Position numbers and translations under genes: made by a program. Positions 21,966-31,025 of a stretch of DNA of 64,000 nt are shown piece after piece. The stretch's first letter is position 1. Every line of letters begins with the position of its first letter. The notes beneath the pieces are model-generated. The model worked only from the letters and a program-made list of their open reading frames with translations. It had not been told where the DNA came from and ran no database searches. The DNA is from Ramlibacter tataouinensis (GTDB lineage Bacteria > Pseudomonadota > Gammaproteobacteria > Burkholderiales > Burkholderiaceae_C), in contig NZ_CP010951.1 of assembly GCF_001580455.1 (NCBI RefSeq), positions 620,001-684,000 on the forward strand. The letters run 5' to 3'.

Positions 21966-23150
21966 CTACTCTGCTTGGGGCAGGTAGCGAACGGCGAGCA
22001 CGCCCTCGATGGCCTTGAGCGCGGCCATCACGCGGTCGCTCACCGGGCTGTCCACGTCCACCAGCGTGTAGGCCATGTCGCCGCGCGACTTGTTGACCAT
22101 GTTGTGGATGTTCAGGCCCGCCTGGGCCATGGCCGTGGAGATCTGGCCCAGCATGTTGGGCACGTTGGCATTGGCGATCGCCACCCGGAAGCGCGATTCG
22201 CGCTCCATCGCGACATTGGGGAAGTTCACCGCGTTGGCGACATTGCCGTGCTCGAGGTAGTCGCGCAGCTGGTCCGCGACCATCACGGCGCAGTTCTCCT
22301 CGGCCTCGCGCGTGGACGCGCCCAGGTGAGGCAGCGCCACCACCCGCGGATGGCGCAGGATGGCCGGCCCCGGAAAATCGCACACGTACCAGCTGAGCTG
22401 GGCATCGAGCGCGGCCAGCACGGCGGCGTCGTTCACCACGCCTTCGCGCGAAAAGTTCAGCAGCACCGCGCCTTTCCGCAAAAGCCCGATGTTTTTCTGG
22501 TTGACCAGGTCGCGCGTGGCATCGACCAGTGGCACGTGCAGGGTCACGAAATTCGCGCTGCGGAGCACCTCGGCCACGCTGGCGGCCTTCTTCACCTGCG
22601 CCGGCAGGCTCCAGGCGGCGTCCACCGTGATCTCGGGGTCGTGGCCGAGCACGTTCATGCCCAGCTTGATCGCCGCATCCGCGACCAGGCAGCCGATCTT
22701 GCCCAGGCCGACGATGCCCAGCGTCTGGCCGGCGAGCTCGGAGCCGGCGAAATTCTTCTTGCCATCCTCGACCAGCGTGTCCAGGTCCTGGGCGGCCGGG
22801 TCGAGCTGCCCAACGAAGCGCTGCGCCGGCGCCAGGTTGCGCGCGGCGATCAGCATGCCGGCCAGCACCAGTTCCTTCACCGCATTGGCGTTGGCGCCGG
22901 GCGCGTTGAAGACGGGGACGCCGCGCGCACTCATGGCCTTGACCGGGATGTTGTTGGTGCCGGCGCCGGCGCGGCCGATGGCCTTGACGCTGGCGGGAAT
23001 CTCCATGCCGTGCATGTCGGCCGAACGAACCAGCACCGCATCCGGCTCGGCGACGTCCTTGCCGGCCACGTAGCGCTCCGCCGGCAGGCGCTGCAGACCC
23101 TTCTGGGAAATCTGGTTGAGGACCAGGACCCGGAAGGGCTGGTTATCCAT
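21966..23150 (-). CDS. serA: D-3-phosphoglycerate dehydrogenase with ACT domain
   Basis: A 394-residue D-2-hydroxyacid dehydrogenase. It has the Rossmann motif in LGIVGLGKIG, the catalytic arginine in NFSREGVVND and the catalytic histidine in LPHLGAST. A C-terminal ACT domain (about 320-394) is probably the serine-feedback site. It catalyses the first step of serine synthesis. Its start overlaps the serC stop by 8 bases, and this serC-serA coupling supports the assignment over other D-hydroxyacid dehydrogenases. Confidence 0.9.
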   Translation of the reverse strand: MDNQPFRVLVLNQISQKGLQRLPAERYVAGKDVAEPDAVLVRSADMHGMEIPASVKAIGRAGAGTNNIPVKAMSARGVPVFNAPGANANAVKELVLAGMLIAARNLAPAQRFVGQLDPAAQDLDTLVEDGKKNFAGSELAGQTLGIVGLGKIGCLVADAAIKLGMNVLGHDPEITVDAAWSLPAQVKKAASVAEVLRSANFVTLHVPLVDATRDLVNQKNIGLLRKGAVLLNFSREGVVNDAAVLAALDAQLSWYVCDFPGPAILRHPRVVALPHLGASTREAEENCAVMVADQLRDYLEHGNVANAVNFPNVAMERESRFRVAIANANVPNMLGQISTAMAQAGLNIHNMVNKSRGDMAYTLVDVDSPVSDRVMAALKAIEGVLAVRYLPQAE

Positions 23151-24225
23151 GCTGGGCCTCGAACTCTTTCATGTAGGCCACCAGCGCCTTGACGCCTTCG
23201 ACCGGCATGGCGTTGTAGATGGAAGCGCGCATGCCGCCGACCGAGCGGTGGCCCTTGAGCTGGATCATGCCCTTGGCCTGCGCGCCCTTGAGGAAGGCCT
23301 CGTCCAGCGCGTCGTCCTTGAGCTTGAAGGGCACGTTCATCAGCGAGCGGGCCTCGCGCGCCACCGGGCTGCGGTAGAAGCGGCTCTCGTCGAGGTAGTC
23401 GTAGAGGATCGCGGCCTTGGCCTGGTTGTGCGCCTCCATCGCCTTCAGGCCGCCCTGCGCCTTGATGTACTTGAACACCAGGCCCGCGATGTAGATCGCA
23501 TAGGTGGGCGGGGTGTTGTACATGGAGTCGGCTTCCGCCTGTGTCTGGTAGTTGAAGGCCGAGGGGCAGATGGGCAGCGCATGGCCGATCAGGTCATCGC
23601 GCACCACCACCAGCGTCAGGCCCGAGGGCCCCATGTTCTTCTGCGCCCCGGCGTAGATGAGGCCGTAGCGGCTCACGTCGATCGGGCGCGACATGATGTC
23701 GGAAGACATGTCGGCCACCAGCGGCACGGCCCCGGTGTCCGGCGTCCAGTGGTACTGCACGCCGCCGATGGTCTCGTTCGAGCAGATGTGCACATAGGAA
23801 GCCTCCGGGTCCAGCTTCCACTCGGACTGCTTCGGGATGGCGGTGAAATGGCTGGCTTCGCCGGAGGCGGCGGCGTTGACCTTGCCATAGCTCTTGGCTT
23901 CCTTGGCCGACTTCTTGGACCAGTCGCCGGTCACCACATAGTCGGCCTTGCCGGTCTTGCCGATCAGGTTCATGGGCACGATGGCGTTTTCGCCGATCGC
24001 GCCGCCCTGCATGAACAGCACCTTGTAGTTGGAGGGCACGCCCAGCAGTTCACGCACCAGCGCCTCGGCCTCGGCATGGATGGAGATGAATTCCTTGCCG
24101 CGATGGCTCATCTCCATCACCGACATGCCGCTGCCGTGCCAGTCGAGCATTTCCTCGGCGGCCTGGCGCAGCACGGCTTCGGGCAGGGTAGCGGGTCCGG
24201 GGCTGAAATTGAAGACGCGTGTCAT
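23143..24225 (-). CDS. serC: Phosphoserine aminotransferase
   Basis: A 360-residue class V PLP aminotransferase making phosphoserine from 3-phosphohydroxypyruvate. It begins RVFNFSPGPATLP, has MSVMEMSHRGKEF and LFMQGGAIGEN, and the Schiff-base lysine is K196 in YAGAQKNMGPSG. It is the first gene of serC-serA. It may also serve pyridoxal phosphate synthesis, as in enterics. Confidence 0.96.
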   Translation of the reverse strand: MTRVFNFSPGPATLPEAVLRQAAEEMLDWHGSGMSVMEMSHRGKEFISIHAEAEALVRELLGVPSNYKVLFMQGGAIGENAIVPMNLIGKTGKADYVVTGDWSKKSAKEAKSYGKVNAAASGEASHFTAIPKQSEWKLDPEASYVHICSNETIGGVQYHWTPDTGAVPLVADMSSDIMSRPIDVSRYGLIYAGAQKNMGPSGLTLVVVRDDLIGHALPICPSAFNYQTQAEADSMYNTPPTYAIYIAGLVFKYIKAQGGLKAMEAHNQAKAAILYDYLDESRFYRSPVAREARSLMNVPFKLKDDALDEAFLKGAQAKGMIQLKGHRSVGGMRASIYNAMPVEGVKALVAYMKEFEAQHG

Positions 24226-24284
24226 GGGGGCTCTGTTCTCTCTGGGTGCGGTGATTCAAGCAGCAGCGTGGCGCTGGCGCTTTG

Positions 24285-24298
24285 ATGCTGCACAGCAT
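24285..24298. promoter_or_regulatory. 14-bp palindrome upstream of serC
   Basis: ATGCTG, CA, CAGCAT forms a perfect inverted repeat about 60 bases before the serC start. It may be a regulator site or a small hairpin. No second copy was noticed in the window. Confidence 0.35.
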
Positions 24299-24300
24299 AC

Positions 24301-24328
24301 AAGAAAGAAAAAGCCCCCAAGGGCGGGG
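24301..24328 (-). terminator. Weak terminator after the small membrane protein gene
   Basis: On the minus strand, a short GCCC/GGGC stem is followed by TTTTTCTTTCTT, directly after the stop of the 24329-24733 gene. Confidence 0.45.
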
Positions 24329-24733
24329 TCAGGCCCAGCCGGCCGGGGTGGCGCGCCTGAGGCCCAGCCACTGCAACTCGCCCAGCACCAGCACCGTGGC
24401 GGCCTGCGCGGCGACCCACGCCTGCCCCAGCGCGCCGGGCATGACCCAGGAACCCGCCAGCAAGGCAATGCAGGCGGCGCCCCAGGCGAAATTACCCGCG
24501 ATGAACAGGCCCACCATCGGGCGCGATACCGGTTCGCGGGTCGCCACCAGGCCGACCACCAGCGCGTAGGCGAGCAGGAACAGGCCAGTACCCGAGAGCA
24601 GCGCGGGCGGCAGGCGCAGCAGTTCCGCCAGCGGTTCGCCGAGCAAGGTCTGGGCGGCGCCGGTGGCCAGGCAGGAGGCGGCATCGGCCAGCAGCACGTT
24701 CCGCAGGAATCGGGGCGAGGAGAAGATCGACAT
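24329..24733 (-). CDS. Small four-helix membrane protein, unknown function
   Basis: A 134-residue protein with about four hydrophobic segments (roughly 9-30, 44-66, 75-97, 103-122) and no recognisable catalytic motif. AAGGAG before the ATG supports the start. It is divergent from an XRE-family regulator gene 110 bases away, so the regulator may control it. I do not recognise the family; nothing in the sequence suggests a substrate. Confidence 0.65.
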   Translation of the reverse strand: MSIFSSPRFLRNVLLADAASCLATGAAQTLLGEPLAELLRLPPALLSGTGLFLLAYALVVGLVATREPVSRPMVGLFIAGNFAWGAACIALLAGSWVMPGALGQAWVAAQAATVLVLGELQWLGLRRATPAGWA

Positions 24734-24842
24734 GGTGGGCTCCTTGGGTTGCGAAGTGGCCCCATGATTCGGCGGCCCCGGCACCATGTCGATGACCTGG
24801 CAGGTAATGGCCGGACGCCGGTCGCGGCTCTACCATCACGCC

Positions 24843-25664
24843 ATGGACACCGCGACGCCCACCTCTCGCCACGCCATCCCGCCCGGCTTCGGCGATCACT
24901 TGCGGCACTGGCGGCAGCACCGCCGCCTTTCCCAGCTCGATCTCGCGCAGCAGGCCGACATCTCCACGCGGCACCTGAGCTTCGTCGAGACCGGCCGCTC
25001 CGTGCCCTCGCGCGAAATGGTGCTGCGCCTGGCCGAGCGCCTGGAGGTGCCGCTGCGCGAACGCAATGCCCTGCTGGTCGCCGCAGGCTACGCGCCCATG
25101 TACCGCGAGCGGCCGCTGGACGACCCGGCGCTCGCGCCCGCGCGGCGCGCGGTGGAATTGATCCTGAAAAGCCACGAGCCGTGCCTGGCGCTGGCGGTCG
25201 ACCGCCACTGGAACCTGGTGGCGGCCAATCGCATGCTGCCGCACCTGCTCACCGGCGCGGATGCGTCGCTGCTCAAGCCGCCGGTCAACGTGCTGCGGCT
25301 GTCGCTGCACCCGCTGGGCCTGGCGCCGAAGATCGTCAACCTGGTGCAGTGGCGCGCCCACCTGTTCGAGCGGCTGCGGCAGCAGGTCGGCGCCACTGGC
25401 GACGCCCGGCTTGCGGAACTGCTGGATGAACTGCGAGCCCTGCCCCTGCCCGAAGGCACGCAGGACGTGCGCCTGGAAGGCGAGCACCTCGGCGTCGCCA
25501 TGCCATTCCAGTTCCGCTCGAGCTTGGGGGTGCTGAGCTTCATCAGCACCACGACCATCTTCGGCACCCCGATTGACGTGACCCTGCAGGAACTGGCCCT
25601 GGAAACCTTCTTTCCCGCCGACGACAAGACCGCCGAGGCTTTGCGCCAGCTGGCGGCCGCCTGA
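24843..25664 (+). CDS. XRE-family regulator with MmyB-like ligand-binding domain
   Basis: A 273-residue protein with an N-terminal helix-turn-helix (about 18-73; RLSQLDLAQQADISTRHLSF then ETGRS). The C-terminal MmyB-like PAS-type domain (about 105-270) includes CLALAVDRHWNLVAANR. In this family the C-terminal pocket is thought to bind a fatty-acid-like ligand. It is likely to regulate the divergent membrane protein gene and itself. Confidence 0.85.
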   Translation: MDTATPTSRHAIPPGFGDHLRHWRQHRRLSQLDLAQQADISTRHLSFVETGRSVPSREMVLRLAERLEVPLRERNALLVAAGYAPMYRERPLDDPALAPARRAVELILKSHEPCLALAVDRHWNLVAANRMLPHLLTGADASLLKPPVNVLRLSLHPLGLAPKIVNLVQWRAHLFERLRQQVGATGDARLAELLDELRALPLPEGTQDVRLEGEHLGVAMPFQFRSSLGVLSFISTTTIFGTPIDVTLQELALETFFPADDKTAEALRQLAAA

Positions 25665-25770
25665 CCCATCGGCGCGGCTGTCGGCGCCGTCGCACAAGCA
25701 TCCCGGCCCCCGGACGACGGCCCGGCCGGCGCTCGGGCCCGAGCATGTGCGTGGCTTCAGGGAGCATGCC

Positions 25771-26271
25771 GTGACCACATCGCCCGATCCGCACAAGAAG
25801 CTCTGGGACCTGATCAAGCACATGCGCTTCGGCATGTTGACGCACAGCCATCCCGGCGGCCTGCTGCACGCCCACCCGCTGACGACACAGAACAAGTCGC
25901 TGGAGCCGGACATGGCGCTGTACTTCTTCGTCTCGAAGAAGACCGAGCTGGGCAAGCGCCTGCGCGCCGATGGCAACGTCAACGTCGCCTATGCCGACCC
26001 GCGGAAGGACACCTACGTCTCGGTGTCGGGCCAGGCCAGCATCAGCGAGGACCAGCGCCTCAAGGAGCATCTGTTCAACGCGCTGTCCCGGGCCTGGTTC
26101 CCGGGCGGGGCCGGCGACCCCGACCTGGAGCTGGTGCAGGTCAAGATCGCCTACGCCGAGTACTGGGACATCACGGAAAGCAAGACCACGCAGCTGTTCA
26201 AGCTGGCCACGGCCGCGGTCACCGGGCACCCGCCGCAGCTGGGCGAGCACCGGCAGTTGCAGGCGCATTGA
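25771..26271 (+). CDS. Pyridoxamine 5'-phosphate oxidase-fold stress protein
   Basis: A 166-residue FMN-binding split-barrel protein of the general stress protein 26 type. It has KLWDLIKHMRFGMLTHSH, ALYFFVSKKTELGKRL and NVNVAYADPRKDTYVSVSG. The GTG at 25771 is preferred because GGGAG lies before it; an upstream GTG at 25747 is possible. The enzyme activity of the family is not established. It precedes the OsmC-like gene on the same strand. Confidence 0.78.
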   Translation: MTTSPDPHKKLWDLIKHMRFGMLTHSHPGGLLHAHPLTTQNKSLEPDMALYFFVSKKTELGKRLRADGNVNVAYADPRKDTYVSVSGQASISEDQRLKEHLFNALSRAWFPGGAGDPDLELVQVKIAYAEYWDITESKTTQLFKLATAAVTGHPPQLGEHRQLQAH

Positions 26272-26332
26272 GGGCCCCGCCGCCCCGTCCCGCAAGATGT
26301 GGCCAAATGCCACGGATTCTGGGGGACTCAAG

Positions 26333-26755
26333 ATGACCATTTCCGTGATCCGCGACCGGTCGCACCGGATGAAGCATGTCGTGCACGTGCGCCAGCATTC
26401 GTTCGCGGTCGATGAACCTGTCGCGAACGGCGGGGAAGACCTGGGCATCAACGCCCACGAGGCCTACGACAGCGCGCTGGGCACCTGCAAGGCCATGACG
26501 GTGCTGTGGTATGCCAACCGCAAGCAGATCCCACTGGAGGACATCCGCGTGGCCGTCGAGCGCGACGACAGCCAGGAGCGCCAGGGAACCTACCGCCTGC
26601 GCGTGACGCTGGAATTCACCGGCCCCTTGAGCGACGCGCAGCGGCGCGAGCTGCTCTCCGTCGCCGAGCGCTGCCCGGTCCACAAGCTGATGACGCAGGT
26701 CAAGACCGAGATCGTCACAGAGCTGGCGCCGATGGAGCCAACTCCAGCTCCATGA
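26333..26755 (+). CDS. OsmC/Ohr family protein
   Basis: A 140-residue protein with the two redox cysteines of the OsmC family in GTCKAMTVLWYANRK and RCPVHKLM. The family removes organic hydroperoxides using thiols; the subgroup here (OsmC, Ohr or YhfA) is not certain. The 3' end overlaps the converging glutathione-transferase gene by 41 bases. Confidence 0.85.
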   Translation: MTISVIRDRSHRMKHVVHVRQHSFAVDEPVANGGEDLGINAHEAYDSALGTCKAMTVLWYANRKQIPLEDIRVAVERDDSQERQGTYRLRVTLEFTGPLSDAQRRELLSVAERCPVHKLMTQVKTEIVTELAPMEPTPAP

Positions 26756-27674
26756 ACTTCAGCTGCGGCCCAGACGGCACGATCCGGGTCGGGTTGATCT
26801 GCGTGTGGCTCATGTAGTAGTGCCGCTTGATATGGTCCATGTCGACCGTGGCCGCGACGCCCGGGACCTGGTAGAGCGTGCGCAGCAGGCGCGAGAGCTG
26901 CGGGAAGTCCTCGATGCGATTGCGGTTGCACTTGAAGTGGCCGAAGTACACGGCATCGAAGCGCACCAGCGTGGTGAACAGCCGCCAGTCGGCCTCGGTC
27001 CATGAATCGCCGGTCAGCCAGCCCTGCTGGCCAAGGTCGGATTCGACCCGGTCCAGCGCCGAGAACAGGCGCTCGTAGGCGCGCTCGTACGCACCCTGCT
27101 CGGTGGCGAACCCGCAGCGGTACACCCCGTTGTTGATGTTGTCGTAGACGAAGGCATTGACCTCGTCGATCCGTGGCCGCCGGCCGGCGGGATAGAGGTC
27201 CACGCCGGTCCGGGCGAGCGCCGCGAAGGCCTCGTTGAACATGCGCAGGATCTCGCTGGATTCGTTGTTGACGATGGTGTGGGTCTGCCTGTCCCAGAGC
27301 ACCGGCACGGTCACCCGGCCGCTGTAGGCCGGATCGGCATGCGCATAGAGCTGGTGCAGGTACTGGAAGCCATGCAGGTGATCCGGCAACGCCTCGCTGA
27401 AGTGCCAGCCCTGCGTCATGACGGGTTCCACCACCGAGACCGAAACGAGGTCCTCCAGCCCCTTCAGCACGCGCGCGATCAGCGTGCGATGCGCCCACGG
27501 ACAGGCGAGCGACACGTACAGGTGGTAGCGCCCGGCCTGCGCGGGGTAGCCGCTGGAGCCGTCGGCGGTGATCCAGTGGCGGAATGCCGAAGCGGTCCGC
27601 ACGAACTCGCCGCGCGTCTTGTGCGTGTCGTACCAGCCCTCGCGCCACTGGCCCTTGTCGAGATAACCGCTCAT
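26715..27674 (-). CDS. Glutathionyl-hydroquinone reductase (Xi-class GST)
   Basis: A 319-residue protein of the YqjG/PcpF group. The active-site motif is CPWAHR in the thioredoxin-like domain (about residue 59). The C-terminal all-helical GST domain has NNESSEILRMFN and GWLTGDSWTEADWRLFTTL. Members reduce S-glutathionyl-hydroquinones and recycle quinone conjugates. GGAGG precedes the ATG. The C-terminal codons overlap the converging OsmC gene. Confidence 0.9.
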   Translation of the reverse strand: MSGYLDKGQWREGWYDTHKTRGEFVRTASAFRHWITADGSSGYPAQAGRYHLYVSLACPWAHRTLIARVLKGLEDLVSVSVVEPVMTQGWHFSEALPDHLHGFQYLHQLYAHADPAYSGRVTVPVLWDRQTHTIVNNESSEILRMFNEAFAALARTGVDLYPAGRRPRIDEVNAFVYDNINNGVYRCGFATEQGAYERAYERLFSALDRVESDLGQQGWLTGDSWTEADWRLFTTLVRFDAVYFGHFKCNRNRIEDFPQLSRLLRTLYQVPGVAATVDMDHIKRHYYMSHTQINPTRIVPSGPQLKFMELELAPSAPAL

Positions 27675-27730
27675 GACAGCCTCCAACCAGGGCCATGGTA
27701 TCGACCCGCGTTGCCCATCAGGCCGGGCGA

Positions 27731-27772
27731 GAAAAAGAAAAGGCCCCCCGAGCCGATTGGCTCAGGGGGCTT
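27731..27772 (-). terminator. Rho-independent terminator of acnB
   Basis: GAGCC/GGCTC inner stem (27750-27763), one mismatch, then a six-pair CCCCC/GGGGG outer stem. On the minus strand it is followed by TTTCTTTTTC. It lies about 60 bases after the acnB stop. Confidence 0.85.
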
Positions 27773-27790
27773 GGCTGATGCGCTCCCACG

Positions 27791-27820
27791 CCCGTCCTCC
27801 CCGGAGGAGGCTGGGGGGGA
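27791..27820. repeat. GC-rich palindromic element, second copy
   Basis: TCCTCC/GGAGGA hairpin followed by GGCTGGGGGG. This resembles the first hairpin of the element at 17699-17790. It lies between acnB and its terminator. Confidence 0.45.
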
Positions 27821-27833
27821 GCGGCCCTGGCTA

Positions 27834-30425
27834 TTACGCCGTCACCGCATCTGCCACGCTCTTGAAGTCCTCGATCTGGTCGAAGTTCATGTACTGGTAG
27901 ATTTTGTCGCCGTTGGCGTTGATGACGCCGATGTCGGCCATGTACTCGGCCTTCGTCGGGATCTTGCCGAGCTTGGAGCAGATCGAAGCGAGCTCGGCGG
28001 AGCCGAGGTAGACGTTGCTGTTCTTGCCCAGGCGGTTCGGGAAGTTGCGGGTGGACGTGGAGAACACGGTCGCGCCCTCCTTCACCTGCGCCTGGTTGCC
28101 CATGCACAGCGAGCAGCCGGGCATTTCCATGCGCGCACCGGCGCTGCCGAGCACGCCGTAGTGGCCTTCCTCGGTCAGCTGGCGCTGGTCCATCTTGGTC
28201 GGCGGCGCCACCCACAGCTTGACCGGGATGTCGCGCTTGCCTTCCAGCAGCTTGGACGCGGCGCGGAAGTGGCCGATGTTGGTCATGCACGAGCCGATGA
28301 ACACCTCGTCGATCTTGGCGCCGGCCACGTCGGACAGGGTCTTCACGTCGTCCGGGTCGTTCGGGCAGGCCACGATGGGCTCGTGGATCTGCGCCAGGTC
28401 GATCTCGATCACGGCGGCGTATTCAGCGTCGGCGTCGCCCTTCAGCAGCTGCGGGTTCTTCAGCCAGGCTTCCTGCGCGGCGATGCGGCGCGCCAGCGTG
28501 CGCGCGTCGGCGTAGCCGTTGGCGATCATCCACTTCATCAGCGTGATGTTGCTGTTGATGTACTCGATGATCGGTTCCTTGTTCAGGTGCACCGTGCAGC
28601 CGGCGGCCGAGCGCTCGGCCGAGGCGTCGGACAGCTCGAAGGCCTGTTCCACCTTGAGGTCGGGCAGGCCCTCGATCTCGAGGACGCGGCCGGAGAAGAT
28701 GTTCTTCTTGCCCTTCTTCTCCACCGTCAGCAGGCCCTGCTTGATCGCGTACAGGGGGATGGCGTTGACCAGGTCACGCAGTGTGACGCCCGGCTGCATC
28801 TTGCCCTTGAAGCGCACCAGCACCGATTCGGGCATGTCCAGCGGCATCACGCCAGTGGCGGCGGCGAAGGCCACCAGGCCGGAGCCGGCCGGGAAGGAAA
28901 TGCCGATCGGGAAGCGCGTGTGCGAATCGCCGCCCGTGCCGACGGTGTCGGGCAGCAGGAAGCGGTTGAGCCATGAGTGGATCACGCCGTCGCCCGGGCG
29001 CAGCGCGATGCCGCCGCGGTGCGAGATGAAATCCGGCAGCTCGTGGTGCATCTTCACGTCCACCGGCTTCGGATACGCCGCGGTGTGGCAGAAGGACTGC
29101 ATCACCAGGTCGGCCGAGAAGCCCAGGCAGGCCAGGTCTTTCAGCTCGTCGCGGGTCATCGGGCCGGTGGTGTCCTGAGAACCCACCGAGGTCATCTTCG
29201 GCTCGCAGTAGGTGCCGGGACGGATGCCCTGGCCTTCGGGCAGGCCGCAGGCGCGGCCGACCATCTTCTGCGCCAGCGTGAAGCCCTTGCCCGAGTCCTT
29301 GGGCGCCTGCGGCAGGCGGAACAGGGTGGAAGGCGGCAGGCCCAGCGCCTCGCGCGCCTTGCCCGTCAGGCCGCGCCCGACGATCAACGGAATGCGGCCG
29401 CCGGCGCGCACCTCATCGAACAGCACGTCGCTCTTGACCTGGAAGGTGGAGATGACTTCGCCGTTCTTGAGCGCCTTGCCTTCGTAGGGACGCAGCTCGA
29501 TGACGTCGCCCATTTCCATCTTGCCCACGTCGAGCTCGATGGGCAGCGCGCCCGCGTCTTCCATGGTGTTGTAGAAGATCGGCGCGATCTTGCTGCCCAG
29601 GCAGACGCCGCCGAAGCGCTTGTTCGGCACGAAGGGGATGTCCTCGCCGGTCCACCACAGCACGCTGTTGGTGGCCGACTTGCGCGAAGAGCCGGTGCCC
29701 ACGACGTCGCCGACGTAGGCCACCGGGTTGCCCTTGGCCGTGAGCTCGTCGAGGAACTTGACCGGGCCGCGCTTGCCGTCCTCTTCGGGCTGGAAGGACG
29801 CGCCCTCGCGCTTGTTCTTCAGCATGGCGAGCGCGTGCAGCGGGATGTCGGGGCGGCTCCAGGCGTCGGGCGCCGGCGACAGGTCGTCCGTGTTGGTTTC
29901 GCCCGGGACCTTGAACACCGTCACCTTCAGGCTTTGCGGCACTTCGGGACGGCTGGTGAACCACTCGGCCTCGGCCCAGCTCTTGAGCACGGCCTGAGCG
30001 TTGGCGTTGCCCTTGTCGGCCTTGTCCTTGACGTCGTGGAACTGATCGAACATCAGCAGCGTCTTCTTCAGGCCGTCGGCCGCGACCTGGCCCACCTCGG
30101 CGTCGTCCAGCAGGTCGATCAGCGGGCTGATGTTGTAGCCGCCCAGCATGGTGCCCAGCAGCTCGGTCGCCTTCGCGCGGCTGATCAGCGCGCACTTCTC
30201 GGTGCCGTGCGCCACCGCGGCCAGGTAGCTGGCCTTGACCTTGGCGGCATCGTCCACACCGGCCGGTACGCGGTGCGTGATCAGGTCAACCAGCATCTCG
30301 CCCTTGGCGGCGCCGGGGTTCTTCAGCAGCTCGATCAGTTCCGCGGTCTGCTTGGCCGACAGCGGCAACGGCGGAATGCCCAGGGCAGCGCGCTCGGCAA
30401 CGTGGTCAAGGTAGGTTTGCAGCAT
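27834..30425 (-). CDS. acnB: Aconitate hydratase B
   Basis: An 863-residue AcnB-type aconitase with the swivel domain before the catalytic domains, the order that separates it from AcnA. It starts with the HEAT-like domain (1-160), then GDVVGTGSSRKSATN in the swivel domain, TGGDSHTRFPIG, FIGSCMTNIGHFR and the cluster motif GCSLCMGNQ. GGAG precedes the ATG. It is the fourth gene after mdh, the CitE-like gene and a secreted protein, probably one transcript. Confidence 0.96.
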   Translation of the reverse strand: MLQTYLDHVAERAALGIPPLPLSAKQTAELIELLKNPGAAKGEMLVDLITHRVPAGVDDAAKVKASYLAAVAHGTEKCALISRAKATELLGTMLGGYNISPLIDLLDDAEVGQVAADGLKKTLLMFDQFHDVKDKADKGNANAQAVLKSWAEAEWFTSRPEVPQSLKVTVFKVPGETNTDDLSPAPDAWSRPDIPLHALAMLKNKREGASFQPEEDGKRGPVKFLDELTAKGNPVAYVGDVVGTGSSRKSATNSVLWWTGEDIPFVPNKRFGGVCLGSKIAPIFYNTMEDAGALPIELDVGKMEMGDVIELRPYEGKALKNGEVISTFQVKSDVLFDEVRAGGRIPLIVGRGLTGKAREALGLPPSTLFRLPQAPKDSGKGFTLAQKMVGRACGLPEGQGIRPGTYCEPKMTSVGSQDTTGPMTRDELKDLACLGFSADLVMQSFCHTAAYPKPVDVKMHHELPDFISHRGGIALRPGDGVIHSWLNRFLLPDTVGTGGDSHTRFPIGISFPAGSGLVAFAAATGVMPLDMPESVLVRFKGKMQPGVTLRDLVNAIPLYAIKQGLLTVEKKGKKNIFSGRVLEIEGLPDLKVEQAFELSDASAERSAAGCTVHLNKEPIIEYINSNITLMKWMIANGYADARTLARRIAAQEAWLKNPQLLKGDADAEYAAVIEIDLAQIHEPIVACPNDPDDVKTLSDVAGAKIDEVFIGSCMTNIGHFRAASKLLEGKRDIPVKLWVAPPTKMDQRQLTEEGHYGVLGSAGARMEMPGCSLCMGNQAQVKEGATVFSTSTRNFPNRLGKNSNVYLGSAELASICSKLGKIPTKAEYMADIGVINANGDKIYQYMNFDQIEDFKSVADAVTA

Positions 30426-30465
30426 GGTTTTCTCCAACGATTCTTCGGATGGTTTGGAAACGCGC

Positions 30466-31008
30466 CTACTTCTGCGTGGCAGCGGCGGGCAGCGGGTCGA
30501 GGATGCTGGGGGCCGGGTTCTTCTTCAGCGCTTCGGCGACGGCCATCTGGCCCGGGCTCTGGCATTCGTCGGCCAGGCGCCGGCCCACCTTCTGGCTCAT
30601 CAGCATGGACTTGTTGGCCAGCTGCAGCCACATCGCGCCGGCGACCGGGTCTTCCAGTCGCACCGCGCCGGTGCGGCTGTCCACCGGATGCATGCGGAAG
30701 CGATGCGCGCCGGTGCGGACGATGAAGAAGCCTTCGCGCTTGTGCGGCGTGACGTGCACCGTGGCGCCGAGCTCGCAGCGCATCTCGCCGGTGTGGACCT
30801 GCTTGGCGGTCTCGAGGTTCTCGGGCGTGAGCTTGATCGACGGGTCATCGTCGACGGGAGTGGCTTCTTCCGCCGTCTTGGGCACCTGCTGGCCGCCGCG
30901 CTTCTTGATGGTGGCCGCTTGCGAGGCCGGCTTGGCCGGCGCGCTGGTTTGTGCCAGCACGAGGGCAGGACCTGCAAGCAGCAACGCGGCAACGAGTTTC
31001 TTCGACAT
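30466..31008 (-). CDS. Secreted protein of unknown function between citE-like and acnB genes
   Basis: A 180-residue protein with a signal peptide (1-19, cleaved after VLA). A low-complexity Ala/Lys/Pro linker (20-45) follows, then a domain with CELGATVHVTPH, FFIVRTGAHRFRMHPVDSRTGAVRLEDP and MWLQLANKSMLMSQKVGRRLADEC. The two cysteines could form a disulfide. GGAG precedes the ATG. I do not recognise a characterised family. Its position between TCA-cycle genes suggests co-expression, but it is periplasmic and need not share their role. Confidence 0.7.
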   Translation of the reverse strand: MSKKLVAALLLAGPALVLAQTSAPAKPASQAATIKKRGGQQVPKTAEEATPVDDDPSIKLTPENLETAKQVHTGEMRCELGATVHVTPHKREGFFIVRTGAHRFRMHPVDSRTGAVRLEDPVAGAMWLQLANKSMLMSQKVGRRLADECQSPGQMAVAEALKKNPAPSILDPLPAAATQK

Positions 31009-31025
31009 GTAGTCTCCGTGGGTTC

